From Closterium sp. NIES-65 (taxonomy: Eukaryota; Streptophyta; Zygnematophyceae; Desmidiales; Closteriaceae), in contig CANXME010002655.1 of the NCBI GenBank assembly GCA_948144175.1, positions 100,367 to 164,366 of the forward strand: a DNA stretch of 64,000 nt, read 5' to 3'. Of the stretch, positions 9,566-21,000 are shown one piece after another; position 1 is the first letter of the stretch; the number at the start of each line of letters is the position of its first letter. Under the pieces are notes generated by a model that worked only from the letters and a program-made list of their open reading frames with translations, had not been told where the DNA came from and searched no databases. The translations under genes and the position numbers were made by a program.

Positions 9566-10887
9566 AAATAATGGAGTTGCAGCGTAAGAGATCCCGAACC
9601 TCCAACAGGCATCTCGAAGGCTACGAGCTTGGTAGCCCAACCACAGGAGCTCGTAGAAATTCTACTCCAGCCCAGCAGGTGGGTACCCCGAGCGCTCAGC
9701 CTACGGAACCCCAGCCTCTGCAAGACCTTGAGGCACTTGAGGCCGAGCACACAGCAGACAATGGAGTTGCCTCTCCCCACGACGCTTCGAACGCTACCGC
9801 ACACGTGGGGCAACCTGGTGCTTCGGCAAATGTCATCGCATCCGCTAGAACTGGCGGTACGTTTTACTGATTACTATTCTGTTTCTGTCAGCGTTTCCTC
9901 CATTGTTTCATTTGGCCTTATTATAAATATTTAAGTGTCATGACGTTTTGCTCTAATGAAACCTCCCTTGTGTTTTCAGGTGTGCGCTCGTCAGATCGTG
10001 ATGTTCATCACCCCGAGGCCAACTCGTACAACCACATCGACGCTGCCATACGCGGCGAGCTGAAAGACGTTCGCACTCTGATGCTGCGAATTGAAAACCG
10101 GCTTCGTGTATCGGATGAGATCCACCAGACTCTGGCTGCTACTGTCAAGAATCTTCTCGAAATTGTGCACCAGCCGAGCTGGTGCAACGAGAAAACCATG
10201 GAAGTAAGTGTCCATTATTTGCTTATTGTTTTGTCTGGCTTATGAGACATGTTCTAAACTCTCGTTCTTTTCGCAGGATGCCTGTAAGAAGGCGTGCGAT
10301 GATTTTCTCAAGGGATCAGATGTCTCCCAGTGAGTCATTTACCCTGACGAATATCAGTTCAAGGCGGCCGTTGTGGTTCATCTCGCTCTGGAGCCCGAAG
10401 ACTTCGGGAAGTTTAACGACAACTGGAAGAAGGGCGAGTGGGCGAAGAGGTGCACCGGCATTTGTAACGGCCGGCGGGGGAAACTCGGGAACAAGTCCCG
10501 GAAGGCGAGTTTCAAGCTGCTGAAGTACCCTGATGGCAAAGTCGTTCACAACTCCGTGGAGGATCGGCGCAATTATGCTCGAGCCTGTGTCTCTGGTACG
10601 TGAGTTATCTTATTGCTGTTGCTCTAGTTATGACTTGTTTGTGACTCCTGTGTTTTTAATTTCAGAGGAGTTTGGCCTGCCGTGGCATGTTGACGATAAC
10701 AAGCCGTTCTGTAGCGAGGCGTGTCAGAATCCCAACCACTAGACCATTGGGATAAAAGGGCTTGTTAAGTAGCGGGTCAGTGCGCCCATAACCCCCCAGG
10801 CCAACGTGCGTGTAACCTTCCCTAGGATCAATCGGGGATCACCAGTGGACCTCTGACACCCCCCCGCACTGGGATGCTCGAAGTGCA

Positions 10888-10960
10888 TACACCGGGATTC
10901 GAACCCGAGACCTTCGCTCCGATACCATGTCAGAATCCCAACCACTAGACCATTGGGATA
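10888..10960 (-). other. tRNA-like segment spanning an LTR/primer-site junction
   Basis: On the minus strand an A-box-like TGGTCTAGTGG (plus 10942-10952) and a perfect B-box GGTTCGAATCC (plus 10895-10905) lie 36 nt apart. A T-arm (TCGGG/CCCGG) and an anticodon-like arm (TCTGA/TCGGA with a 7-nt loop) can be drawn. The anticodon-like arm overlaps the LTR end and the primer site. No matching acceptor stem is evident, so this is not a functional tRNA gene. It resembles the head of a tRNA-derived SINE. Confidence 0.5.
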
Positions 10961-11008
10961 AAAGGGCTTGTTAATTAGCGGGTCAGTGCGCCCATAACCC
11001 CCCAGGCC

Positions 11009-12365
11009 TGTTAAAATAAGCGAGAGTGAGCTGAGTAGTAACTAGGGCCTAGGCTTAGAAGCCTAGGCCCAACTTAGGTATCGAGTGGGTTTTGCCTAGG
11101 GAGGGGAGAGTCGAGAAAAGTTGGAAAGGTAAAAATGTGGTTTCACTATAGGTTCAAGGAACATATAGCATAGGAAACACAAGGAAGAGGTGCACCACCT
11201 ACAGATTTAAATAACTGCACTAACTACAGCTACAGGCAGTTACATAATATAAGTTCTGACATTCCCCCATAAGTGCCTGCAGCAGGAGTTTGTGTAGAAT
11301 ACAACCTGCAGGTGTACACATGCAAAATAATAAAGAACAAGCAACAGCAGGAACTGCAGGCGGGCTGACACAAGTAGGTCACCCCCTCCATCTTCTCACC
11401 CTCCTCCTTCCCCTCCCCCACACTGCTGCAGGAGCAGCAGAGAGGGGGGGGGAGAGAGGAGAGGTGGAGGGACGGCTGCTGGTTGCCTCACACCCGCCAC
11501 CCCGGCGCCTCTCCCCCTGCTCCCCCACACCCTCACACCCTCCCCCTCAGCGGCAGCTGCAGCAGTGGGAACAAAAGGAGGAGGAGGGGAAGGGAAGGGT
11601 ACGACCCACGACTCCAACACCCGCCACCCCCATACCCTCCCCCCCACGGCTGCAGGGAGATGAAGGAGGAGGGGGTGGGCGGGAAGAAAGACGCAGAGCG
11701 GCTAGATAGGGTCGATGCAGGTAGGTCAGGGGCAGCTGCAGGGAATGCAGGTGCGGAAAGCACCGTCGCAGGCGCCAAGGGCGGGTCCGCGGCGGCTCAA
11801 GGGCACCACCGCGGGCGCCAGGGGCGGGTCCGCGATGGCGCAGGGCACCGCCGCGGGCGCCAGAGGCGGGTCCGCGGGCGCCAAGTGCACTGCCGCGGGC
11901 GCCAAAGGGGGGTCCGCGACGGCAAAGGGCACCGCCGCGAGCGCCAGAGGCGGGTCCGCGGGCGCCAAGTGCACCGCCGCGGGCGCCAAAGGGGGCGGGT
12001 CCGCGACGGGTAGAAAGGTAAAACGTCACGCGCCCGAGGCTCGTGACCAGAAATCCAGCAGCGGAAGAATTGGGCGGGCCCACAGGCCAGGACGAAACTG
12101 CTCTGATAACCATGTTAAAATAAGCGAGAGTGAGCTGAGTAGTAACTAGGGCCTAGGCTTAGAAGCCTAGGCCCAACTTAGGTATCGAGTGGGTTTTGCC
12201 TAGGGAGGGGAGAGTCGAGAAAAGTTGGAAAGGTAAAAAGGTGGTTTCACTATAGGTTCAAGGAACATATAGCATAGGAAACACAAGGAAGAGGTGCACC
12301 ACCTACAGATTTAAATAACTACACTAACTACAGCTACAGGCAGTTACATAATATAAGTTCTGACA
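11009..12365 (-). mobile_element. TRIM (non-autonomous LTR element), family 2, minus copy
   Basis: 1357 bp, with two 253-bp LTRs (11009-11261 and 12113-12365) differing at about two sites. The target duplication AGGCC is at 11004-11008 and 12366-12370. The primer site adjoins the right LTR (plus CTGCTCTGATAACCA, about 12098-12112), so the element reads on the minus strand. The 0.85-kb interior has GC-rich tandem units (GCGGGCGCCAAG, GGCGGGTCCGCG) and no coding domain. It inserted into one LTR of the mini-element at 10722. Its LTR shares blocks (GGTGCACC, CCTATAGTGAAACCAC, GATACCTAAGTT) with the element at 22424. Confidence 0.92.
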
Positions 12366-12432
12366 AGGCCAACGTGCCTGTAACCCTTCCCTAGGATCAA
12401 TCGGGGATCACCACTGGACCTCTGACAAGGCG

Positions 12433-13341
12433 TTCTTAGCTGCTGCAAGCTGTTGTGTGATGCAATCATATGCATTCACGTCTGTCTGCCTCCCATCATA
12501 TGTTCGTGCGTTGCATGCGTGGTGTGAGCGTGTGCAAGAATTTGTGTTTGATGTGGTTTGATTTTTCTGATTGTGTGTGAATGTTATTTGGCTTGAGCAG
12601 ATATCTGAAGTGACTCCTCTGCTCAAGAGCTTTCCGACGAACCAAGTATCGCTTCAATCGGAGCACGAACAAGAAAGTTACGAACGTTGGAGTTCGTATG
12701 CTTTTGATATTTGGTTGTGGTGACTATGGGAAGTTGTGGGGTTGACTCAATATGGGGTACAGAATTTTGGGGGTTGGGAAATTCGTCAACATCACTGTAG
12801 ATGCTGCCAAGTGGTTGGGAGAAACCAAACCAGGTTGGCAAGTGTGGCCAAGTTGGGTTAAGGTGGATGGCATGGGTTGGGAAAGTGACAAAAGTGAAAG
12901 TGGGGTTGCCTATGGAGAGGGGAATTGTGTGGCATGGGGTTTCCTTGGTTGGGGACTGTCTTGGGACCTTCCCTCTCGTCCTCCTCATCCCATCCCACCT
13001 GGTTTATTGCTACTCTAACTCTCTTGTGTAGTTACTGTGAACTTGTGTGAGAACTTTGTGATTGAGTTAAGATTCTATGGCAGCATACCCCCTAGTGCGC
13101 CGAAATTGATAACTCAAGAAATACTTCATCTTTTCGTATGATTCAACTTGGAAATTGTAGCCACGGACTAGCGCTACATTATATCTAAGTTTAGTGAAGT
13201 TTCAACAGTGCACCTTCCGTTGACGGCGTTTCTTGTGAAGTCGACGTTTCTGTCCAGAATTCTAAGCCAACGATTTTGAGAATTTTAGCCACCTAATCTT
13301 CGTAGACTCCATCCTTAGTCTCTAACACAAGCAAGTGGCAG
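12433..13341. other. Intron/exon remnants of the disrupted gene
   Basis: The frame from exon 4 of the disrupted gene continues from 12433 for about 80 bases to a possible donor near 12515. A possible acceptor lies at about 12600. From about 12750 to 13080 the sequence is GT-rich with no domain. No separate gene is supported. Confidence 0.4.
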
Positions 13342-13665
13342 AAGAAAGAGGGGGGTGTCTACACCCTGAGCATTGACCAGCTGTGCTACACCATGGTCGC
13401 GGTGAGCGAACATGCATTTATAATGCTTTATCTTGCCATTTTCAACCGGCTAATTTCGCTCTTTTCTTGGCAGGTCGAGTTTGAGATGCTATGTCGTGAT
13501 CGGAGCAGCATGTTTTCTGATTCCGAGAACAACACCCGCGAAATGACCAAGAGGAAGTTCCAGATTGAGAGCTGGGTCCGTCACGCTAGCATTCCACTAG
13601 TCAGTGGGTTCTACTATTTTGGAGATGTCATTGTTAAGGATTGGCAGATTGTAGAGGATGTTTAG

Positions 13666-14441
13666 TAGCTTTATGTAGCTGTAGTGCATTTGTAGGTTTA
13701 GTATGTGACATTCTGATGATTAATTTCTAATCAATTAGTATTGTAAGCGTTTAATAATAGTTAATTATAATTAGCGAATTGTTTTGATTTGTTGGTACTA
13801 AACCCATTCGAAATTCTTCTGATCATATTTTTAGCAGTGTAGTTATCTCAATTAAATATCGCCTTGTCACATCTCTAATAGGAACAAATATCCACTAAAC
13901 TTTTCTTTATCGCTTTTGTACATAAGCATATTGTTATCATGCGGTAACCAACTTTAACAATTTTGTTACGCGAATGGTTACAACTGAACTTGTCAATTCT
14001 CGCCTGTGCAAGGGCCTTCTTTTCGTTTCCGAAAGTAACAAACTAGATTACTCGCCCCAACTGACATGCAATGCGCAACTTACACATTTCAATCGTTTCG
14101 CAGGTTGGTTTCGGCAGTGCGCAGGTTGACTGCAGGGTGGTTCTGTTGCCCCACAATTACCCCCCCGCATTGAAAGGAGATTGACAGGACTCCCGAAAAC
14201 GGGAGTCACCAGGAAGGCTTCCAGCTAATTGCTGGAAGCTACATTTCTTCGTGCGATGTTAAGCGCGGGTTGGTGCGCGAGCGGGGATTGTTTTCTGAGG
14301 CACCGCGGTTATCAGGTGCGTTCCCGGTCATTTCATCCTCCCTCCCCCCTCTGAAAATTCCTTTTTGTTGTTTTTTTGCTCTCTTCCTAAATTTTGTGTG
14401 TCAATTGGTCTCCTCTTGCATGGCACTTTCATTTGAAGAAG
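13666..14441. other. AT-rich spacer with two hairpins
   Basis: This is non-coding sequence 3' of the disrupted gene. The two adjacent stem-loops at 14188-14207 and 14217-14239 are the only structure seen. Confidence 0.55.
14188..14239. other. Two consecutive perfect hairpins
   Basis: GACTCCCG-AAAA-CGGGAGTC (14188-14207, 8-bp stem) is followed nine bases later by GCTTCCAGC-TAATT-GCTGGAAGC (14217-14239, 9-bp stem). Both stems are perfect. The function is unknown. Confidence 0.7.
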
Positions 14442-17430
14442 GGGAGAGACGAAGCGCGCGAGAAAGCGCGTGAGGGTGTGCATGAGAGAGCGCGACAGAG
14501 AGCGCGTGAGAGAGAGAATGCGCGTGAAATTGCGAGAGACAGAGCGCGAGAGAGTGTGCCTGAGAGTGGGCATGAGGGTGCGCGTGAGAGAGCGCGCGAG
14601 AGAGCGCGTGAGGTTGCACGTGAGAGAGCGCGTGATTGAGTACGTGAGAGAGAGCGCGTGAGAGAGCACGTCAAAGAGCGCGTGAGAGAGCGCGTGAGAG
14701 AGCGCGTGAGTGAGTGCGTGAGAGAGAGCGAGTGAGAGAGTGCGTGAGAGTGCGCGTGAGAGTGCGCGTGAGAGTGCGCGTGAGAGAGTGCGTGAGAGAG
14801 CGCGTGAGAGAGCGCATGAGAGGGCATGTGAGTGAGTGCGTGAGAGAGAGCACGTGAGAGAGCGCGTGAGAGAGCGTTTGAGAGCGCATGAGAGGGCGCG
14901 TGGGTGAGTGCGTGAGTGAGTGCGTGAGAGAGCGCGTGAGAGAGCGCGTGAGAGAGCGTGTGAGGGTGCGCATGAGATAGCGCGTGAGAGAGCGCGTGAG
15001 AGAGAGAATGCGCGCGAGAGTGCGAGAGAGTGAGCGCAAGAGGTAGTGCGTGAGAGTGTGCCTGAGAGTGCGCATGAGGGTGTGCGTGAGAGAGCGCGTG
15101 AGAGCGCATGAAAGAGCGCGTGAGAGAGCGCGTGAGGGAGCGCGTGAGAGAGCGCGTGAGAGAGCGTGCGAGAGAGTGCGTGAGGGAGCGCGCGAGAGAA
15201 TGCGTGAGAGAGCACGTGAGAGAGCGCGTGAGGGAGCGTGAAAGAGAGAGAATGTGCGTGAGAGTGCGTGAGGGCGCGTGTGAGAGAGAGCGAATGAGAG
15301 TGTGCCTAAGAGTGCGCGTGAGGGTGCGCGTGAGAGAGGACGTGAGAGAGCGCGTGAGAGAGCACGTGAGAGAGCGCGTGAGAGAGCGCGTGAGAGAGCG
15401 CGTGAGAGAGCGCGTGAGAGAGCGCGTGAGGGAGCGCGTGAGGGAGCGCGTGAGAGAGCGCGTGAGAGAGCTCGTGTCAGAGAGCGCGTGAGAGAGCGCG
15501 TGAGAGAGCGCGTGAGAGAGCACGTGTCAGAGAGCGCGTGAGAGAGTGCGTGAGAGAGTGCGTGAGAGAGCGCGTGAGAGAGCGCGTGAAGGACCGCGTA
15601 AGAGATTGCATCAATGAGCACGTGAGAGAGCGCGTGAGAGTGTGCGAGAGAGTGTGCATGAGAGAGCGCGTGAGAGAGAGAATGCGTAAGAGAGTGCGCG
15701 AGAGGGAGTGCGACGGAATGCATGAGAGCTTGTGAGAGAGCGCATGGGAGATTGCGTGAGAGAGCATGTGAGAGAGCGCGTGAGAGTGCGCATGCGAGAG
15801 CGCGTGAGAGAGTGCGTGAGGGAGCACGTGAGAGAGCGCGTGAGAGTGCATGAGATAGAGCGTGAGAGAGTGCGTGAGAGAGCGCGTGAGGGAGCGTGTG
15901 AGAGCGCGTGAGAGTGCGTGTGAAAGTGCGCGTGAGAGTGTGCGTGAGAGTGGGCGTGAGAGTGCGAGTGAGAGAGGGCGAGCGCGTGAGAGAGCGCGTG
16001 AGAGTGTGCGTGAGAGAGCGCATGAGAGAGTGCGTGAAAGAGCGCGTGAGGGAGCGCGTGAGAGAGCGAGTGCGCGTGAGTGCGCGTAAGAGAGCGCATG
16101 AGAGAGCGCGTGAGAGAGCGCGTGAGAGAGCACGTGTCAGAGAGCGCGTGAGAGAGTGCGTGAGAGAGTGCGTGAGAGAGTGCGTGAGAGAGCGCGTGAG
16201 GGAGCGCGTGAGAGAGCGAGTGCGCGTGAGAGTGCGCTTGAGAGAGCGCGTGAGAGAGCGCGTAAGAGAGCGCGTGAGGGAGTGCGTCAGAGAGCGCGTA
16301 AGAGAGCGCGTGGGAGTGCGCGTGAGAGAGCGCGTGGGAGTGCGCAAGAAAGAGCGTGTGACAGAGGGAATGCGCAAGAGAGTGCGCGAGAGAGAGCACG
16401 TGAGGAAGTGCGTGAGAGCCCGTGAGAGAGCGCTTGAGAGAGGGTGTGAGAGAGTGCGTGAGAGAGTACGTGAGAGAGCACGTGAGAGAGCACGTGTCAG
16501 AGAGCGCGTGAGAGAATGCGTGAGAGAGTGTGTGAGAGAGCGCGTGAGAGAGCGCGTGAAGGACCGCGTAAGAGATTGCATGCGCGTGAGAGTGTGTGAG
16601 AGAGTGTGCATGAGAGAGCGCGTGAGAGAGAGAATGCGCAAGAGAGTGCGCGAGAGGGAGTGCGACGGAATGCGTGAGAGCCCGTGAGAGATTGCGTGAG
16701 AGAGCATGTGAGAGAGCGCGTGAGAGTGCGCGCGAGAGAGCGCGTGAGAGGGCGAGTGAGAGTGCGAGCGAGAGAGCGCGTGAGAGAGTGCGTGAGAGAG
16801 TGCGTGAGAGAGCGCGTGAAGGACCGCGTAAGAGATTGCATCAAAGAGCACGTGAGAGAGCGAGTTAGAGTGTGCGAGAGAGTATGCATGAGAGAGCGCG
16901 TGAGAGAGAGAATGCGCAAGAGAGTGCGCGAGAGGGAGTGCGATGGAATGTGTGAGAGTAAGTGAGAGAGCGCATGAGAGATTGCGTGAGAGAGCATGTG
17001 AGAGAGCGCGTGAGAGTGCGCATGCGAGAGCGCGTGAGAGAGTGCGTGAGGGAGCACGTGAGAGAGCGCGTGAGAGAGTGCGTGAGATAGAGCGTGAGAG
17101 AGTGCGTGAGAGAGCGCATGAGGGAGCGTGTGAGAGCGCGTGAGAGTGCGTGTGAAAGTGCGCGTGAGAGTGTGCGTGAGAGTGCGCGTGAGAGTGCGAG
17201 TGAGAGAGTGCGAGCGCGTGAGAGAGCGCGTGATAGTGCGCGTGAGAGAGCGCGTGAGGGAGCGCGTGAGAGAGTGCGTGAGAGAGCGCGTGAGGGAGCA
17301 CGTGAGAGAGCGAGTGCGCGTGAGAGTGCGCATGAGAGAGCGCGTAAGAGAGCGCGTGAGAGAGCACGTGTCAGAGAGCGCGTGAGAGAGTGCGTGAGAG
17401 AGTGCGTGAGAGAGCGCGTGAGAGAGCGCG
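14442..17430 (+). repeat. 12-bp satellite array (GAGAGAGCGCGT), main block
   Basis: About 3 kb of tandem GAGAGAGCGCGT units and variants (AGTGCGTG, AGCACGTG, AGTGTGCG). Longer variant strings recur, for example the marker GGACCGCGTAAGAGATTGCAT at about 15592, 16561 and 16822, so there is higher-order repeat structure. Few stop codons arise in any frame, which yields very long spurious open frames on both strands (Arg-Glu-Arg-Val-type or Leu-Thr-Arg-Ser-type peptides). The array continues at 22101-22423 and 23675-24166. Confidence 0.93.
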
Positions 17431-17992
17431 TCTCAGGATCGTAAACGCCTTAGTCGGCAATAGTCTACTTGCTATCACCTATCGTGTTCTCCACGATCTC
17501 CCGAATCCAATGATATGCGCAGCTCTGCTTGAAGTTGTCAATACACACTTCAGCAATTTTCAGAATCTGATTGGTATGATTTCCAGAATGAGTACAAGCA
17601 GTTTTATAGTCAGGCAAGACACAAAGTGCGATTCGTAACTTCACTTGTTTCCCAGGTAACCGCGTGCGTCTCGTTTCACCCCGAGTCGCACACGCAACCG
17701 AACCGAATTCGCTGAACACTCCGCAAGTCCGAATCCCGAACTTTTTCGAACGCGCCTTGGTCTCGAAGCACATTTTTCCCCTCGTCAGTCTCATTCTCGA
17801 TGCTTCTCCTTCTCTCTCCCTCCTTCTAGCACATTTCTTCTCGATTTCTCTCCCGCTTCTCACGCCGTAGCCTCTATTCCCCACCGTAGGCCGATTTCCA
17901 CCGTTTTACACACTCGCTTCCATTCCGCCGTCATTCCGCCGTCGTAGATGCTTTCGCCTTAGGTTTCGTGGTTGGGCGAACCAACCCTAACA
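17431..17992 (-). repeat. 3' LTR of gag-protease element
   Basis: 562 bp. It shares its ends and nearly all of its sequence with 21539-22100. The differences include G/A and C/T changes such as CTATCACC versus CTATCGCC. Confidence 0.88.
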
Positions 17993-18065
17993 ATCTCCCC
18001 TGTGGTTCGTCAACCACGAACACCACTCGCACTGCTCCCCTGCTCCTTGTAGCCTTCACATGGGT

Positions 18066-21000
18066 CTAAGTCGGCTTCACGCTCCCCTGCAGCTCCTGCA
18101 CCTTGAACCTCTGCTTACGTGTCTTGAAGTTGAGCGCCTTGACATCCAATCGATGAGAGATTTTCTTAAGCCTCTCACGTCTCCTCGGCATCTTTACACT
18201 CAACACCTCTCGGGTCTCGTACCCTTCAACGCGTTCATCCTTCTTAAGCACTTGCCCCTTTGCAGTTGCATTTGCCTTTGATCCTTTCACCATGATGTCC
18301 CCTTTCACAGCTTCAACTCCCACACACTTCGCATTTACTGCTTCATCTTCAACCACGATCGCTGCTGCAAAAGTGTTGACATCGTCTCCATCTCCACCGT
18401 TTACTGCTGCTGCCTCCGTGATCACTATCTCCTCTTCTTGCTTCACTGCTGCCTCCACACTCGCTCCCGTATCATCCGTGTCCTCGCTCTTATCAACCTT
18501 AGTCAATAACTCCTCCAGTTCTCCCATCTCACCATGTGAAAGTTTAGAAGAGAGAAGAGGGGTTGCACTAGCAAGAATGGGGATACAAATAAGAAACCCT
18601 AGAAGGGTTGTACTCGCTATAGAGCACCCCACTACAGGCTAGAGCATAAGATAACATTCTGACACACCCCCATAGCCAAAGTGGGGTGTAATCAGCAGAG
18701 CAAGCAAAGCAGTACTAGCTCAGGGTGGATCACAATGTCACCACACATTCTGAGCACAAGTTCAAGAAGCAATAGTTAAAGTTCACAATTATGAGCAAAG
18801 CTAGTGGTAGTCACAACGGGCAAGTGAGGAGGAGGAGAGAGAGTGAGAGGAGAGGAGATAGGAGGCGACGGATGAAGCTGCAGACACACGGGCAACAGGA
18901 GGCATACTGGCACAGCGGCTACCGGAACAACGCTCCGGAATACTGGAGTAACTGGCCCCGCGGCTAAAGTAGCGGCAGACGAGCAACGGACCCACGGGCG
19001 GCTGGCGCAGCTGGCTACGACTGGGCTACCGGACTAAGTCCCCGGAATACAGGTGCTGCTGGCGACACGACGGCAACCTCCATTCAGCTTCCCCAAACTA
19101 TCCCACACTCTCGGCACACGCCCACTGCTCAAACCCTAGCTCCACTCCCACGCACCCCCCTTAAACCCTAAACCCCAGTCTCCCACTCATCCACCCCCCT
19201 CAGCGACAGCTGCAGCAGTGGGAGACGAAGGAGGAGGAGGAGCAAAGGGAGGAATGCACAACTGCCACCCCCATACTCGCCACCCCCCAAACCCTAACAC
19301 TGGCAGGGCGGGATGGCGGGTAGAGAGGTTACGGGGGAGGGGGGGGTGCACGTGCCCTCGGTGCGCCGCGACGGGCGACGCAGCATGGCCGGGGCGAGGC
19401 TGGTCTTGGCGCAGCCCGTACGGGCCGCGCGCTGCCTGTAAGGGCGGCGCGCAGGCCACGACGGGCGACGGGGGGCGACGCGCGGGTCCCCGTCGCTCGT
19501 CGCGACGCCTCTCGAGGGCGACGCGCCGAGGGACGGGGCAGAAGCCCGCCGCGCGCCTCGGGGCGCACAGCGGGCAGATAACCGCCGCGCGCCTCGGGGC
19601 GCACGGCGGGCAGAAAACCGCCGCGCGCCTCGGGGCGCACGGCGGGAAGAAAAACTGCCGCACGCCACGGGGCGTGCGGCACAGAGAGTAGTAATAGCAG
19701 TTGCAGCGGAAGCAACGAGGTGGTAAGCCCACCCACAGGATCGATCCAAGGGGATCGACCTGCTCTGATAGCATGTGAAAGTTTAGAAGAGAGAAGAGGG
19801 GTTGCACTAGCAAGAATGGGGATACAAATAGGAAACCCTAGAAGGGTTGTACTCGCTATAGAGCACCCCACTACAGGCTAGAGCATAAGATAACATTCTG
19901 ACACACCATACTCAGGATCCTCATAGATCTCATCCATATCATTCGTCGCGACCAAGTTCATCTCATAGAACCCGTCACTGAAGTAACCATCAGCATACTT
20001 CTCCCACTCAGGACCAAACACAGTCACCTCACCACTGTCATAGAATATCTTGCACCCCAAGTCATCAAGCTGTGACTGACTGACCAAGTTCACCTTCAAA
20101 TCCGCAACCAGCAACACACTCTCCAGTTTCACTACTCCATACGGACTCTGCAGCACCACATCACCCTCTCCTGTCACTGGTAACTTCCCACTATTACCTT
20201 GTAGTTCATAATCCTCACTCGACTCCCTCACATTCTCCATCCAATCCGACCTGAATGTCATGTGACGCGTGCATCCGCTGTCCATGAACCATGTCGTCTT
20301 CTCACGTCCGTCCGTCTGCCGAACCTCCATTGGTAAACGCACCACATTCGCAAGATGCGCTCCTCCAAGGATCACATCATCTTCGTTCGCTTCTGCTACA
20401 TTCGCCTTTGCCGCCACATTCCGCTGCTGCGACGGACCCTTGTAGCTCCTGCTATTCGGATTGGAGTAGCACTCTGCGGCACGATGCCCATAGCGCCCAC
20501 AATAATCACACTTGCCGCCAAAACCTCGTTTCTGCTGCCACTCCGCTCCTGCATTTTCTCCTTTCTCGTTCTCCATCGCTTTGCCCTTATAGTTTCTGCT
20601 TCGCGGGTTCTCGTAGCAATTAATCGCCTTATGCCCGCGCTTTCCACACTGGTAGCATGCTCCAAACGCCTTCGTGGCATTCATCAAAGCGGGCCTCTCC
20701 TCATCAAACTCCTTAGCTACTGCTGCTGCTTTCTTTTTCCTCATCTCCTTCACCGTCTCAAGCGACTGCAGAATCTCCTGCAGCTTCATCAAACTCTCCG
20801 GCGGTTGGTACGTAAACATACCGATGTCAGATTCCCACTCCTTAGGAAGGCCTTGGATGATATAGTCAATCATCTCATGCTCCGTCTCCGCGGCTCCCAT
20901 CACCCGCAAATCGTCGTTGTAGCTTTTCGCCCTGTTGATGTAGGTGATGACTTTCTCGCCTTTCTCCATGCTCAGCATCAGCAGTTGTTTCCTAATCGCC

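Larger units (their letters stand above)
10722..12427 (-). mobile_element. Mini-LTR element (SMART/TRIM-like, about 344 bp) with nested insertion
   Basis: Two 137/138-bp terminal repeats (10722-10858; and 10928-11008 continued at 12371-12427) flank an internal region of only 69 bp. The target duplication is AGGCG (10717-10721 and 12428-12432). On the minus strand the LTR begins TGTCAGAGG and ends TTCTGACA. It is followed directly by a primer site TGGTATCGGAGC (plus 10916-10927) and ends in a G-rich tract before the other LTR. The right-hand LTR is split by a TRIM at 11009-12365. There is no coding capacity, so it needs enzymes from another element. The LTR/primer junction can also be read as a tRNA-like sequence (see 10888-10960). 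Confidence 0.85.
9571..13665 (+). pseudogene. Unrecognised spliced gene, disrupted by nested elements
   Basis: I do not recognise the family. Exons with good GT-AG borders: 9571-9856 (ATG 9571), 9980-10203, 10277-10595, and one starting at 10666. Phases join cleanly. Exon 1 is basic and Ser/Thr-rich, exon 2 is helical and charged (coiled-coil-like), and exon 3 is Lys-rich with KASFKLLKYPDG. An in-frame TGA sits at 10331-10333 in exon 3. Exon 4 is interrupted after 10721 by the element at 10722-12427 and resumes at 12433 in the same frame. Likely terminal exons are about 13342-13401 and 13474-13665 (ends VKDWQIVEDV, stop). Exons between 12433 and 13342 are not resolved. It may be a host gene or an accessory gene of an unidentified transposon. 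The stop codon and insertion make it a probable pseudogene. Confidence 0.6.

Noticed and set aside
10888-10960. A genuine tRNA gene
   Set aside because: A and B boxes and a T-arm can be drawn, but no acceptor stem pairs and the anticodon arm is the primer-binding site. I describe it as tRNA-like only.
14328-17444. Very long open frames (up to about 900 codons) on both strands
   Set aside because: They are produced by the stop-poor 12-bp satellite, exist in several frames at once, and encode only Leu-Ser-Arg/Ala or Arg-Glu/Val repeats.
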